Assembly: GCA_902494945.1 (NCBI GenBank)
Contig: CABUVF010000014.1
Coordinates: forward strand, 1 to 20,882
Source: an uncultured Collinsella sp.
Lineage (GTDB): Bacteria > Actinomycetota > Coriobacteriia > Coriobacteriales > Coriobacteriaceae
DNA: 20,882 nt
Reading direction: 5' to 3'
A program made the position numbers and the translations under genes. Numbering within the stretch: the stretch's first letter is position 1; the number at the start of each line of letters is the position of its first letter. The notes under the pieces were generated by a model. The model saw nothing but the letters and a program-made list of their open reading frames with translations. It was not told where the DNA came from and did no database searches. Below are positions 1 to 6,237 of the stretch, piece after piece.

Positions 1-105
1 GCGAAATATATTAAGTTTGTCGCGAGTTCCGCACGCAAAGGAAAGCACTTAATGTGCTTTCCGTCTTGCGCAGGACTGTAGAGCAGCAAACTTAATATAT
101 TTCGC
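1..105. repeat. Nested inverted repeat: 19-base arms around a central hairpin
   Basis: The arms at 1-19 and 87-105 are perfect reverse complements (GCGAAATATATTAAGTTTG on the left) and may extend beyond the window edge. Between them lies a second perfect stem, GGAAAGCAC at 40-48 with GTGCTTTCC at 54-62 around a TTAAT loop. It is lengthened by CGCAA (34-38) pairing with TTGCG (66-70). The arms are AT-rich, unlike the surrounding high-GC DNA. This could be a small mobile element (MITE-like), or a structured RNA or terminator downstream of a gene outside the window. No U-tract follows the outer arm, so a simple terminator is not obvious. Confidence 0.75.
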
Positions 106-388
106 CGCCCCTCTGCCAAGCTCGGGAGACTCCACGCACTTTACCTGCGTAAACAATGTGAGTGAAATATGAATCTCGATGGATACGCCCGCAGCCGTGT
201 ATACTAAACAGCTGTGTGAAACCAGGGGAGTATTCTGGCTGGACAAAATGCCTGCTTAATAGGGTTGTCAGGTAGTCCGGGCGAAATACAAGGCTGGGGA
301 GCACGTCGTGTAAGTAGTGGTCCTCTAGGGGCGTACGCTCGGTGGTGTACGCATTGTCCCAAGACCACGCGAGAGTTGGGATCATATC
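106..388 (+). promoter_or_regulatory. Upstream region and probable long 5' leader of the rplC operon
   Basis: This 283-base gap holds no convincing coding sequence; in particular no S10 (rpsJ) is present, although rpsJ usually precedes rplC. A 26-base element at 179-204 ends in GTGTATAC and recurs upstream of rplB. TATACT at 200-205 resembles a -10 box, but the best -35-like hexamer (TGGATA, 180-185) is only 14 bases away. If transcription starts near 212, about 175 bases of leader precede rplC. The leader can fold: CCAG/CTGG around 222-238, and GCGTAC with GTACGC around 329-352. Structured leaders often mediate autogenous control of S10-type operons by L4. Applying that here is inference. 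Confidence 0.45.
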
Positions 389-1009
389 TTGATCAGCATG
401 ATTCTCGGCCGCAAGATTGGCATGACCCAGGTTTGGGACGAGGACGACAACGTCGTTCCCGTCACGGTCATCCAGGCTGGCCCCTGCGCTGTCTCGCAGG
501 TTAAAACTCAGGCAACCGACGGCTATGACGCCGTCCAGATCGGTTTCGGCGACATCAAGGCCAAGAACGTGAACAAGCCCATGGCTGGTCACTTCGCCAA
601 GGCTGGCGTCGAGCCTGTCCGCTTCCTTCGTGAGGTCCGCGTCGAGAACGGCGAGGAGCACAAGGTCGGCGAGGTCGTCACCGTCGCTGATTTCGCTGAT
701 GTCGAGAAGGTCGACGTCATCGGTACCTCCAAGGGTAAGGGCTTCCAGGGTCGCATCAAGCGCTGGGGTCAGCGCCGCGGTCCTATGACGCATGGTTCTC
801 ACTTCCAGCGTCACCCCGGTTCTATCGGTCAGTGCGCCTATCCTGCGCGCGTCCTCAAGGGCGTTAAGATGGCCGGTCACATGGGTAACGAGCGCGTTAC
901 CGTCAAGAACCTTTCCGTTGTCCGCATCGATGCCGAGCAGAACCTCATCTTGGTCAAGGGCGCTGTCCCGGGTGCCAAGAATGGTCTCGTCGCCATCCGT
1001 ATGGCCTAA
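389..1009 (+). CDS. rplC: 50S ribosomal protein L3
   Basis: L3 (uL3) is a primary 23S rRNA-binding protein that helps nucleate 50S assembly and whose loop reaches the peptidyl transferase centre. The protein has the N-terminal ILGRKIGMTQVW signature, the central GTSKGKGFQGxIKRWG stretch, and the RxHPGSIGQCAYPARVLKGVKMAGHMG loop region. It is about 206 aa, normal for the family. The start is uncertain. TTG at 389 gives a short lead (MISM) typical of L3 and lies 13 bases after GAGAG; ATG at 398 would start directly at MILGRK but has no visible ribosome-binding site. It is the first gene of the ribosomal cluster here and is followed 46 bases later by rplD. Confidence 0.97.
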   Translation: MISMILGRKIGMTQVWDEDDNVVPVTVIQAGPCAVSQVKTQATDGYDAVQIGFGDIKAKNVNKPMAGHFAKAGVEPVRFLREVRVENGEEHKVGEVVTVADFADVEKVDVIGTSKGKGFQGRIKRWGQRRGPMTHGSHFQRHPGSIGQCAYPARVLKGVKMAGHMGNERVTVKNLSVVRIDAEQNLILVKGAVPGAKNGLVAIRMA

Positions 1010-1055
1010 GGGCCCAGCCCATTTAGCCCAGCGTCATACCAAGGAGAACACTTAA

Positions 1056-1682
1056 ATGGCAAAGTTTGAAGTAAAGAACAGCGAGGGCAAGAAGGTCGCC
1101 GAGGCCGAGCTCGCCGCTGAGGTGTACGGCATCGAGCCGAACATCCACGTTATGCACCACATCGTCAAGTGCCAGATGGCCTCTTGGCGTCAGGGCACCC
1201 AGTCTGCTAAGGGTCGCTCTGAGGTTTCCGGTGGCGGCAAGAAGCCTTGGCGTCAGAAGGGCACCGGCCGTGCCCGCCAGGGTTCCATCCGTGCTGCCCA
1301 GTGGCGTCACGGTGGCGTTGTCTTCGCCCCCAAGCCCCGTTCCTACGCTAAGCGTATGAACAACAAGGAGGTCAAGCTGGCTATGCGCTCCGCGCTGTCC
1401 GCCAAGCTGGCCGATGGCGAGCTCGTGCTCGTCGACGACTACGGCTTCGAGAAGCCTTCCACCAAGGCTGCCGTCGCCATGCTCAAGGCTCTCGGCCTTG
1501 AGGGCAAGCGTCTGACCATCATCGTTCGCGATGAGGACGTCAACGCCTACCTGTCGTTCCGCAACATTCCCAAGACGTTCATCATCACTGCCGACGAGGC
1601 CAACACCTACGATCTCGTCAACAACAACGCTGTGCTGATGCCCGCTGACATCGCCGCTCACTTCGGGGAGGTGCTTGCATAA
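1056..1682 (+). CDS. rplD: 50S ribosomal protein L4
   Basis: L4 (uL4) binds 23S rRNA and lines the exit tunnel. In many bacteria it also represses its own operon. The 208-aa product shows the family core: the extended loop with GGGKKPWRQKGTGRARQGS and the GGVVFAPKPRSY segment, followed by the globular C-terminal part (DEDVNAYLSFRNIPKT). An AAGGAGA ribosome-binding site lies 7-8 bases before the ATG. The stop codon abuts the rplW start, indicating translational coupling. If the long leader upstream of rplC is autoregulatory, L4 is the likeliest ligand; this is inference from other bacteria. Confidence 0.98.
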   Translation: MAKFEVKNSEGKKVAEAELAAEVYGIEPNIHVMHHIVKCQMASWRQGTQSAKGRSEVSGGGKKPWRQKGTGRARQGSIRAAQWRHGGVVFAPKPRSYAKRMNNKEVKLAMRSALSAKLADGELVLVDDYGFEKPSTKAAVAMLKALGLEGKRLTIIVRDEDVNAYLSFRNIPKTFIITADEANTYDLVNNNAVLMPADIAAHFGEVLA

Positions 1683-1970
1683 ATGACCGCCCACGAGATC
1701 ATCATCCGTCCGATCGTGTCCGAGCGTTCCTTCTCCGGCATGGAGCTGAACAAGTACACGTTCGAGGTCGCCAAGGATGCTAACAAGTATCAGATCAAGG
1801 ACGCTGTCGAGGAGATCTTCGGCGTCAAGGTCGTTCGCGTGAACACCTTGACGGTCAAGCCCAAGATCAAGCGCGTGCGCTATGTCGCCGGCAAGACCCG
1901 TTCTTGGAAGAAGGCCATCGTCACGCTGGCCGAGGGCGACACCATCGAGGTCTTTGGCAACCAGGCCTAA
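1683..1970 (+). CDS. rplW: 50S ribosomal protein L23
   Basis: L23 (uL23) sits at the tunnel exit and is the docking site for trigger factor and SRP. The 95-aa product begins at an ATG immediately after the rplD stop, with a GGGGAGG ribosome-binding site inside the rplD 3' end. Family features are IIIRPIVSERS at the N-terminus, YTFEVAKDANKYQIKDAVEEIFGVKVVRVNT in the middle, and a basic stretch (KPKIKRVRYVAGKTRSWKKAIVTL). Its length is normal. Unlike most bacteria, where rplB follows within a few bases, 179 bases of structured non-coding DNA come next. Confidence 0.97.
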   Translation: MTAHEIIIRPIVSERSFSGMELNKYTFEVAKDANKYQIKDAVEEIFGVKVVRVNTLTVKPKIKRVRYVAGKTRSWKKAIVTLAEGDTIEVFGNQA

Positions 1971-1987
1971 GACTCGCTGCTGTTGAG

Positions 1988-2025
1988 TGAGCTCATGCCT
2001 CCCAAATAGGGGAGGCGAGAGCTCA
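1988..2025 (+). promoter_or_regulatory. Two-part hairpin between rplW and rplB
   Basis: TGAGCTC (1988-1994) pairs with GAGCTCA (2019-2025), and GCCTCCC (1997-2003) pairs with GGGAGGC (2010-2016), across a 2x2 internal loop and a 6-base terminal loop. The stem is strong but is followed by AAGGTTTCGGG rather than a U-tract. It therefore looks like an RNA-processing, stabilising or rho-linked site, or a regulatory leader fold, rather than a classical intrinsic terminator. It lies just upstream of the repeated 26-base promoter-like element. Confidence 0.6.
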
Positions 2026-2043
2026 AGGTTTCGGGCGTATAAA

Positions 2044-2069
2044 ATGGACACGCCCGGAACCGTGTATAC
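2044..2069 (+). promoter_or_regulatory. 26-base promoter-like element, second copy (upstream of rplB)
   Basis: This stretch matches 179-204 upstream of rplC at 23 of 26 positions. The shared core is ACGCCCG, then a variable 3-base part, then CCGTGTATAC. TATACG at 2065-2070 could serve as a -10 box; the spacing to TGGACA (2045-2050) is 14 bases, short for a housekeeping promoter. Here CGGGCGT (2032-2038) can also pair with ACGCCCG (2050-2056), which the first copy cannot do. The preserved sequence in two otherwise unrelated gaps suggests a shared promoter, operator or protein-binding RNA site that would let rplB onward be transcribed separately. Confidence 0.5.
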
Positions 2070-2149
2070 GTCCGGTGTCATCGCACCCGAGGCAGAACCT
2101 CGAATCCCTGTCTGCGATGGCTAACGGATTCCTATTGAAAGGGATTGTA

Positions 2150-2980
2150 ATGGCTGTAAAGCACCTTAAGCCGACCTCCGCTGGTAGGCGTTGGCAGACG
2201 ATCTCCGACTTCTCCGAGATCACCTGCACCAAGCCCGAGAAGTCCCTTCTCGAGCCCCTGCCCAAGAAGGCCGGTCGTAACAACAACGGCCGCATCACCA
2301 CCCGCCACCAGGGCGGCGGCGTGAAGCGTCGTTACCGCGTGATCGACTTCAAGCGCAACAAGGACGGCGTGCCCGCCAAGGTTGCCACGATCGAGTACGA
2401 TCCGAACCGTTCCGCTCGCATCGCTCTGCTGCACTATGCTGACGGTGAGAAGCGCTACATCCTGGCCCCCAAGGGCCTCGAGGTCGGTCAGACCATCATG
2501 TCCGGTTCTGACGCCGACATCAAGCCGGGCAACGCTCTGCCCCTCGCCGACATCCCCGTCGGTACGCTCATCCACGCCGTCGAGTTCCAGCCGGGCAAGG
2601 GCGCTGCTATCGCCCGTTCCGCCGGTAACTCCTGCCAGCTGATGGGTAAGGAAGGCAAGTACGCTATCGTCCGTATGCCTTCCTCCGAGATGCGCCGCAT
2701 CCTCGTTACCTGCCGCGCCACCGTCGGTGAGGTCGGCAACGCCGATCACGCCAACATCGTCATCGGCAAGGCCGGCCGTAAGCGTCACATGAACGTGCGC
2801 CCGACCGTCCGCGGTACCGTCATGAACCCTGTCGACCACCCGCACGGCGGTGGCGAGGGCAAGAACCACACCTCTGGTCGTCCCTCTGTTACCCCCTGGG
2901 GTAAGCCGACGAAGGGCCTTCGTACGCGCAAGAAGAAGAAGGTCTCGAACCAGCACATCATTCGTCGCCGTAAGAAGTAA
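2150..2980 (+). CDS. rplB: 50S ribosomal protein L2
   Basis: L2 (uL2) is essential for subunit association and for the peptidyl transferase centre. The 276-aa product starts at MAVKHLKPTSAGRR, the usual L2 beginning (XVKXXKPTSPGRR). An upstream in-frame ATG at 2075 would add 25 residues unrelated to L2 and is rejected. GAAAGGGA at 2137-2144 is the likely ribosome-binding site. Family marks include GRNNNGRITTRHQGGG, the RNA-binding core ending in GRKRHMNVRPTVRGTVMNPVDHPHGGGEG (with the conserved histidine of the MNPVDHPHGGGEG loop), and a basic C-terminal tail. rpsS follows after 32 bases. Confidence 0.98.
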   Translation: MAVKHLKPTSAGRRWQTISDFSEITCTKPEKSLLEPLPKKAGRNNNGRITTRHQGGGVKRRYRVIDFKRNKDGVPAKVATIEYDPNRSARIALLHYADGEKRYILAPKGLEVGQTIMSGSDADIKPGNALPLADIPVGTLIHAVEFQPGKGAAIARSAGNSCQLMGKEGKYAIVRMPSSEMRRILVTCRATVGEVGNADHANIVIGKAGRKRHMNVRPTVRGTVMNPVDHPHGGGEGKNHTSGRPSVTPWGKPTKGLRTRKKKKVSNQHIIRRRKK

Positions 2981-3012
2981 TTTTGGATACCGAGTTTTAG
3001 GAGAAAGCACTT

Positions 3013-3273
3013 ATGAGCAGAAGTCTCAAAAAGGGCCCGTTCGTGGAGACTCGCCTTCTCTCGCGTATCACCGCGATGAACGAGGCTGGCAAGAAGGACG
3101 TCGTGAAGACCTGGTCCCGCGCGTCCACCATCTTCCCCGAGATGGTTGGTCACACCATCGCCGTCCACGACGGCCGCAAGCATGTGCCCGTGTATGTTAC
3201 CGAGTCCATGGTTGGTCACAAGCTCGGCGAGTTCGCGCCGACTCGTACGTTCCGTGGCCACAAGGCCAAATAG
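3013..3273 (+). CDS. rpsS: 30S ribosomal protein S19
   Basis: S19 (uS19) sits in the head of the 30S subunit, forms a complex with S13, and contacts the A-site finger. The 86-aa product begins MSRSLKKGPFV, a near-invariant S19 start, and continues with the TWSRASTIFPEMVGHTIAVHDGRKHVPVYVTESMVGHKLGEFAPTRTFRGH family core (given here in one short outline only by its start TWSRAS and its end TFRGH). TAGGAGAAAG before the ATG is a good ribosome-binding site. It is slightly shorter at the C-terminus than the E. coli protein, which is common. Confidence 0.97.
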   Translation: MSRSLKKGPFVETRLLSRITAMNEAGKKDVVKTWSRASTIFPEMVGHTIAVHDGRKHVPVYVTESMVGHKLGEFAPTRTFRGHKAK

Positions 3274-3287
3274 GGGGTTAACCGTAA

Positions 3288-3659
3288 ATGGCAACTAAGT
3301 CTATTGAAACTGAGGCCACCGAGGTTCGCGCCGTCGCTAAGTACGTGCGTGTTTCCCCCAGCAAGGCCCGCCTGGTGGTCGATCTGATCCGCCGCAAGCC
3401 TGTCGCTCAGGCCTTCGACATCCTCCACTTCTGCGACCGCGCCGTCGCCGTGGATGTCGAGAAGGTTCTCCGTTCCGCCGTTGCGAACGCCGAGAACAAC
3501 AACGGTCTGCGTGCCGACAACCTGGTTGTCGCCGCTGCCTATGTTGACGAGGGTCCGACGCTTAAGCGCATCCGTCCCCGCGCCAAGGGTTCCGCTTCTC
3601 GCATTCTGAAGCGTACTTCCCACATCACCGTCGTCGTTGCTCCTCGAAAGGAGGCGTAA
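3288..3659 (+). CDS. rplV: 50S ribosomal protein L22
   Basis: L22 (uL22) lines the exit tunnel together with L4; its beta-hairpin is a site of macrolide resistance changes. The 123-aa product has an N-terminal extension (MATKSIETEATEV) before the conserved RAVAKYVRVSPSKARLVVDLIR segment, then the VEKVLRSAVANAENN helix and the C-terminal hairpin ending GPTLKRIRPRAKGSASRI and RTSHITVVV. AGGGGG lies 10 bases before the ATG. rpsC follows after 6 bases, with AAAGGAGG inside the rplV end serving as its ribosome-binding site. Confidence 0.97.
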   Translation: MATKSIETEATEVRAVAKYVRVSPSKARLVVDLIRRKPVAQAFDILHFCDRAVAVDVEKVLRSAVANAENNNGLRADNLVVAAAYVDEGPTLKRIRPRAKGSASRILKRTSHITVVVAPRKEA

Positions 3660-3665
3660 AGCTGT

Positions 3666-4376
3666 ATGGGTCAGAAAGTCTACCCCACCGGCTTCCGTCT
3701 TGGCATCACCGAGAACTGGCGCTCCCGCTGGTTCGCAGAGAAGGATTACGCTAAGACCCTCGGTAACGATCTCGAGATCCGCAAGTACCTCGAGAAGCGT
3801 CTTTCCCGCGCAGCTGTCTCCCGCGTCGAGATCGAGCGCGCTGGCGACAAGGTGAAGGTCATCATCCTCACCGCTCGCCCCGGCGTTGTCATCGGTAAGA
3901 AGGGTGCCGAGATCGATACCCTCCGCACCGAGCTCGAGAAGGTCGCTGGCGTCTCCAAGGGCCAGCTCTCCGTCGATGTTGTCGAGATCAAGCGCCCCGA
4001 GCTCGCCGCCAACCTCGTTGCTCAGTCTATCGCCGAGCAGCTCGAGGGCCGCGTTGCCTTCCGTCGCGCTATGCGCAAGGCGGTCCAGTCCGCCCGCAAG
4101 GCCGGCGCTAAGGGCATCCGTATCCAGTGCTCCGGTCGTCTCGGCGGTGCCGAGATGGGCCGTCGTGAGTGGTACCGCGAGGGTCGCGTGCCTCTGCACA
4201 CCCTCCGTGCCAAGATCGACTACGGCACGGCTGTCGCCAGCACCACCATGGGCGCTTGCGGCGTGAAGGTCTGGATCTACCTGGGCGAGAAGCTCCCGGG
4301 CCAGCCTGTTCCCAACCCTGCACTCGAGGGCTCTTCCCGTCCTCGTCGTCGTAACTCCGAGAGGAGGGGTCAGTAG
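3666..4376 (+). CDS. rpsC: 30S ribosomal protein S3
   Basis: S3 (uS3) forms part of the mRNA entry channel and has helicase-like activity with S4 and S5. The 236-aa product begins MGQKVYPTGFRLGI, a family hallmark. The KH domain contains the RPGVVIGKKGAEID loop (GxxG type). The C-terminal domain carries RRAMRKAVQSARKAGAKGIR, GRLGGAEMGRREWYREGRVPLHTLRA and the IDYG segment. A basic, serine-rich tail (SSRPRRRNSERRGQ) ends the protein. The last G of its TAG stop is the first base of the GTG start of rplP, so the two genes overlap by one base and are likely coupled. Confidence 0.98.
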   Translation: MGQKVYPTGFRLGITENWRSRWFAEKDYAKTLGNDLEIRKYLEKRLSRAAVSRVEIERAGDKVKVIILTARPGVVIGKKGAEIDTLRTELEKVAGVSKGQLSVDVVEIKRPELAANLVAQSIAEQLEGRVAFRRAMRKAVQSARKAGAKGIRIQCSGRLGGAEMGRREWYREGRVPLHTLRAKIDYGTAVASTTMGACGVKVWIYLGEKLPGQPVPNPALEGSSRPRRRNSERRGQ

Positions 4377-4879
4377 TGCTTGCCCCTAAGCGTATTCTTC
4401 ACCGCAAGGTGCAGCGTGGCTCCATGAAGGGCCAGGCCAAGGGTAATACCGAGCTGCATTTCGGCGAGTTTGGTATCCAGGCTCTCGAGGCCCATTGGAT
4501 CACCAACCGTCAGATCGAGGCCGCTCGTATTGCCATGACCCGCTACATGAAGCGTGGCGGTCGTGTCTACATCACGATCTTCCCCGATAAGCCCATCACC
4601 AAGAAGCCCGCCGAGACTCGCATGGGTTCTGGTAAGGGTAACCCCGAGGAGTGGGTGGCCGTCGTCAAGCCCGGCCGCATCATGTTCGAGGTCAAGGGCG
4701 TGCCCGAGGAGGTCGCTCGCGAGGCTCTGCGTCTTGCGCAGCACAAGCTCCCCATCAAGACCAAGATTGTTGCTGCCAAGAACGCTGAGCAGCGCATCGA
4801 GAAGGAGATGGCTGAGGAGGCCGCTCTCGAGGCCAAGTGGGCTGCTGAGGACGCCGCCGCCGCCAAGGAGGAGAACTAA
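4376..4879 (+). CDS. rplP: 50S ribosomal protein L16 with acidic/Ala-rich C-terminal extension
   Basis: L16 (uL16) organises the A-site side of the 50S subunit and contacts the elbow of tRNA. The GTG start overlaps the rpsC stop by one base; GAGAGGAGG just upstream is the ribosome-binding site. The product opens MLAPKRILHRKVQRGS and contains the conserved FGEFGIQALEAHWITNRQIEAARIA and GSGKGNPEEWVAVVKPGRIMFE regions, although only parts are quoted here. At 167 aa it is some 25-30 residues longer than the usual 137-145. The excess is a C-terminal tail rich in Glu, Ala and Lys (EAALEAKWAAEDAAAAKEEN), probably a charged helix. The rpmC start codon overlaps the stop. Confidence 0.97.
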   Translation: MLAPKRILHRKVQRGSMKGQAKGNTELHFGEFGIQALEAHWITNRQIEAARIAMTRYMKRGGRVYITIFPDKPITKKPAETRMGSGKGNPEEWVAVVKPGRIMFEVKGVPEEVAREALRLAQHKLPIKTKIVAAKNAEQRIEKEMAEEAALEAKWAAEDAAAAKEEN

Positions 4880-5094
4880 TGAAGCCCGCAGAGATTCGTG
4901 AGCTCTCGGACGCTCAGCTCGTTGAGAAGCTGAAGGAAATGCGCGCCGAGCTCTTTAACCTTCGTTTCCAGATGGCCACCAGCCAGCTGGACAACACCGC
5001 TCGCGTCAACACCGTGAAGAAGGACATCGCTCGCGTCCTCACGGAGCAGCGCGCCCGCGAGATCGCAGCGGAGAAGTCCGCTGTCGCCGAGTAG
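4879..5094 (+). CDS. rpmC: 50S ribosomal protein L29
   Basis: L29 (uL29) lies next to L23 at the tunnel exit. The 71-aa product has the family pattern MKPAEIRELSDAQLVEKLKEMRAEL followed by NLRFQMATSQLDNTARVNTVKKDIARVLT, a two-helix hairpin; the motif is cited in parts. The ATG overlaps the rplP TAA stop in the sequence TAATG, so translation is coupled. AAGGAGGAG in the rplP end is the ribosome-binding site. A short Ala/Glu tail (REIAAEKSAVAE) extends the second helix. Confidence 0.97.
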   Translation: MKPAEIRELSDAQLVEKLKEMRAELFNLRFQMATSQLDNTARVNTVKKDIARVLTEQRAREIAAEKSAVAE

Positions 5095-5110
5095 GACCTA
5101 AGGAGAGAAC

Positions 5111-5371
5111 ATGACTGATTCGCGTAACTCGCGTAAGGTCCGTACGGGTGTCGTTACCTCCGTCTCCGGTGCCAAGACCATTGTTGTCACCATCACCGAG
5201 CGCAAGCGTCACCCCAAGTACGGCAAGATGATGACCAGCTCCAAGAAGCTGCACGCTCACGACGAGGAGTGCACGGCTGGCGTGGGCGACACCGTCCGCG
5301 TTATGGAGACCCGTCCTATGTCCAAGATGAAGCGTTGGCGCCTCATCGAGGTCGTCGAGCGCGCTAAATAA
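5111..5371 (+). CDS. rpsQ: 30S ribosomal protein S17
   Basis: S17 (uS17) binds 16S rRNA early in 30S assembly. The 86-aa OB-fold product carries RKVRTGVVTSVSGAKTIVV, the TERKRHPKYGKMM segment, and the DTVRVMETRPMSKMKRWRL signature (cited in parts). AAGGAGAGAAC precedes the ATG. It is the last gene of the canonical S10 operon in E. coli. Here it is followed by a 118-base gap before rplN, the position where the spc operon promoter lies in many bacteria. Confidence 0.97.
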   Translation: MTDSRNSRKVRTGVVTSVSGAKTIVVTITERKRHPKYGKMMTSSKKLHAHDEECTAGVGDTVRVMETRPMSKMKRWRLIEVVERAK

Positions 5372-5489
5372 GCAGTCGCTCTTACGACTTGTACGTTTCC
5401 GAAGATGTGCGTATGCCTGGCTTGCATACCACGGGCCGTATAAAGGCTGCGCACCTCTCTTCGGTTCTTAGTTCGGAGGAACATCTACC
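5372..5489 (+). promoter_or_regulatory. Intergenic region with probable promoter for rplN-rplX
   Basis: The 118-base gap falls at the S10/spc operon boundary. TTGTAC (5389-5394) and TATGCC (5412-5417) are spaced by 17 bases and could be -35 and -10 boxes, the latter weak. An alternative is GCCGTATAAAG around 5436-5446, which resembles the CCGTGTATAC end of the elements upstream of rplC and rplB. GTATGC (5411-5416) and GCATAC (5424-5429) form a small inverted repeat. GGAGG at 5475-5479 is the rplN ribosome-binding site. Which hexamers are used cannot be decided by eye. Confidence 0.4.
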
Positions 5490-5858
5490 ATGATTCAGAT
5501 GCAAACCATGCTGAACGTCGCCGACAACTCCGGCGCTCGCAAGATTCGCTGCATCAAGGTGCTTGGCGGTTCCAAGCGTCGTTATGCAGGCATCGGCGAT
5601 GTGTTCATCGGTGCTGTCCAGGAGGCTACCCCTGGCGCCAACGTCAAGAAGAAGGACGTTGTCCGTTGCGTCGTCGTTCGCACCGTTAAGGAGATCCGCC
5701 GCAAGGATGGCTCCTACATTCGCTTTGATGAGAACGCCTGCGTTGTCATCAACAACGATGGTTCGCCCGTCGGCACCCGTATCTTCGGGCCCGTCGCTCG
5801 CGAGCTTCGTGACAAGAAGTACATGAAGATCGTCTCGCTCGCTCCCGAGACCTTGTAG
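5490..5858 (+). CDS. rplN: 50S ribosomal protein L14
   Basis: L14 (uL14) lies at the subunit interface and contributes to intersubunit bridges. The 122-aa product is full length and highly conserved: MIQMQTMLNVADNSGARKI, the CIKVLGGSKRRYAGIGDVF segment, the KKKDVVRCVVVRT stretch and the C-terminal GTRIFGPVARELRDKKYMKI followed by SLAPETL. CGGAGGAAC lies about 12 bases before the ATG. It is co-transcribed with rplX, 13 bases downstream. Confidence 0.98.
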   Translation: MIQMQTMLNVADNSGARKIRCIKVLGGSKRRYAGIGDVFIGAVQEATPGANVKKKDVVRCVVVRTVKEIRRKDGSYIRFDENACVVINNDGSPVGTRIFGPVARELRDKKYMKIVSLAPETL

Positions 5859-5871
5859 TTAGGGGAGATAT

Positions 5872-6177
5872 ATGTATATCAAGAAGGGCGATAAGGTCCA
5901 GGTTCTCTCTGGTAAGGATCGCGGCAAGCAGGGCGTTGTCCTGCGTGCTCTCCCCGCCGAGAACAAGGTCGTTGTCGAGGGCGTTTCGGTCGTCAAGAAG
6001 GCCGTCAAGCCCAACGCTGCCAACCAGCAGGGCGGCATCGTTTCGCAGGAGGCTCCCATCGACGCCTCCAACGTCAATCTCGTCTGCCCCGAGTGCGGTA
6101 AGGTTACCCGCGTCGGTCACGAGAAGGACGGCAAGAACAAGCTGCGCGTCTGCAAGAAGTGCGGCCACAAGTTCTAA
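5872..6177 (+). CDS. rplX: 50S ribosomal protein L24 with zinc-ribbon tail
   Basis: L24 (uL24) is an assembly initiator that binds the 5' end of 23S rRNA. The 101-aa product has the N-terminal KOW motif (KKGDKVQVLSGKDRGKQG) and KVVVEGVSVVKKAVKPN. Its C-terminal part carries CPECG and CKKCG pairs, a zinc-ribbon-like set of four cysteines seen in many L24 proteins. GGGGAGA precedes the ATG. It is the last ribosomal gene here: a strong terminator begins 26 bases after the stop, and rplE and the rest of the spc genes do not follow. Confidence 0.97.
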   Translation: MYIKKGDKVQVLSGKDRGKQGVVLRALPAENKVVVEGVSVVKKAVKPNAANQQGGIVSQEAPIDASNVNLVCPECGKVTRVGHEKDGKNKLRVCKKCGHKF

Positions 6178-6203
6178 GCTGCCCGCAACATCAAGTTGCT
6201 AGC

Positions 6204-6237
6204 AAAGGCCCGGATGCCACGGCACCCGGGCCTTTTT
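6204..6237 (+). terminator. Intrinsic terminator of the ribosomal-protein cluster
   Basis: AAAGGCCCGG at 6204-6213 pairs with CCGGGCCTTT at 6226-6235. The inner TGCC/GGCA pairs extend the stem to about 14 bp, and it is followed directly by TTTTT (6233-6237). This is a textbook rho-independent terminator 27 bases after the rplX stop codon. Confidence 0.93.

Noticed and set aside
92..880. Long - strand open frame of 262 codons across rplC
   Set aside because: It is a shadow of rplC on the opposite strand, Leu/Asp/Val-rich as expected from high-GC antisense frames. Similar frames opposite rplD-rplW, rplB, rpsC and the PTS and GH172 genes were rejected for the same reason.
2075..2149. N-terminal extension of L2 from an upstream ATG
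   Set aside because: The 25 extra residues do not resemble L2, and the family start MAVKHLKPTS with a good ribosome-binding site is at 2150.
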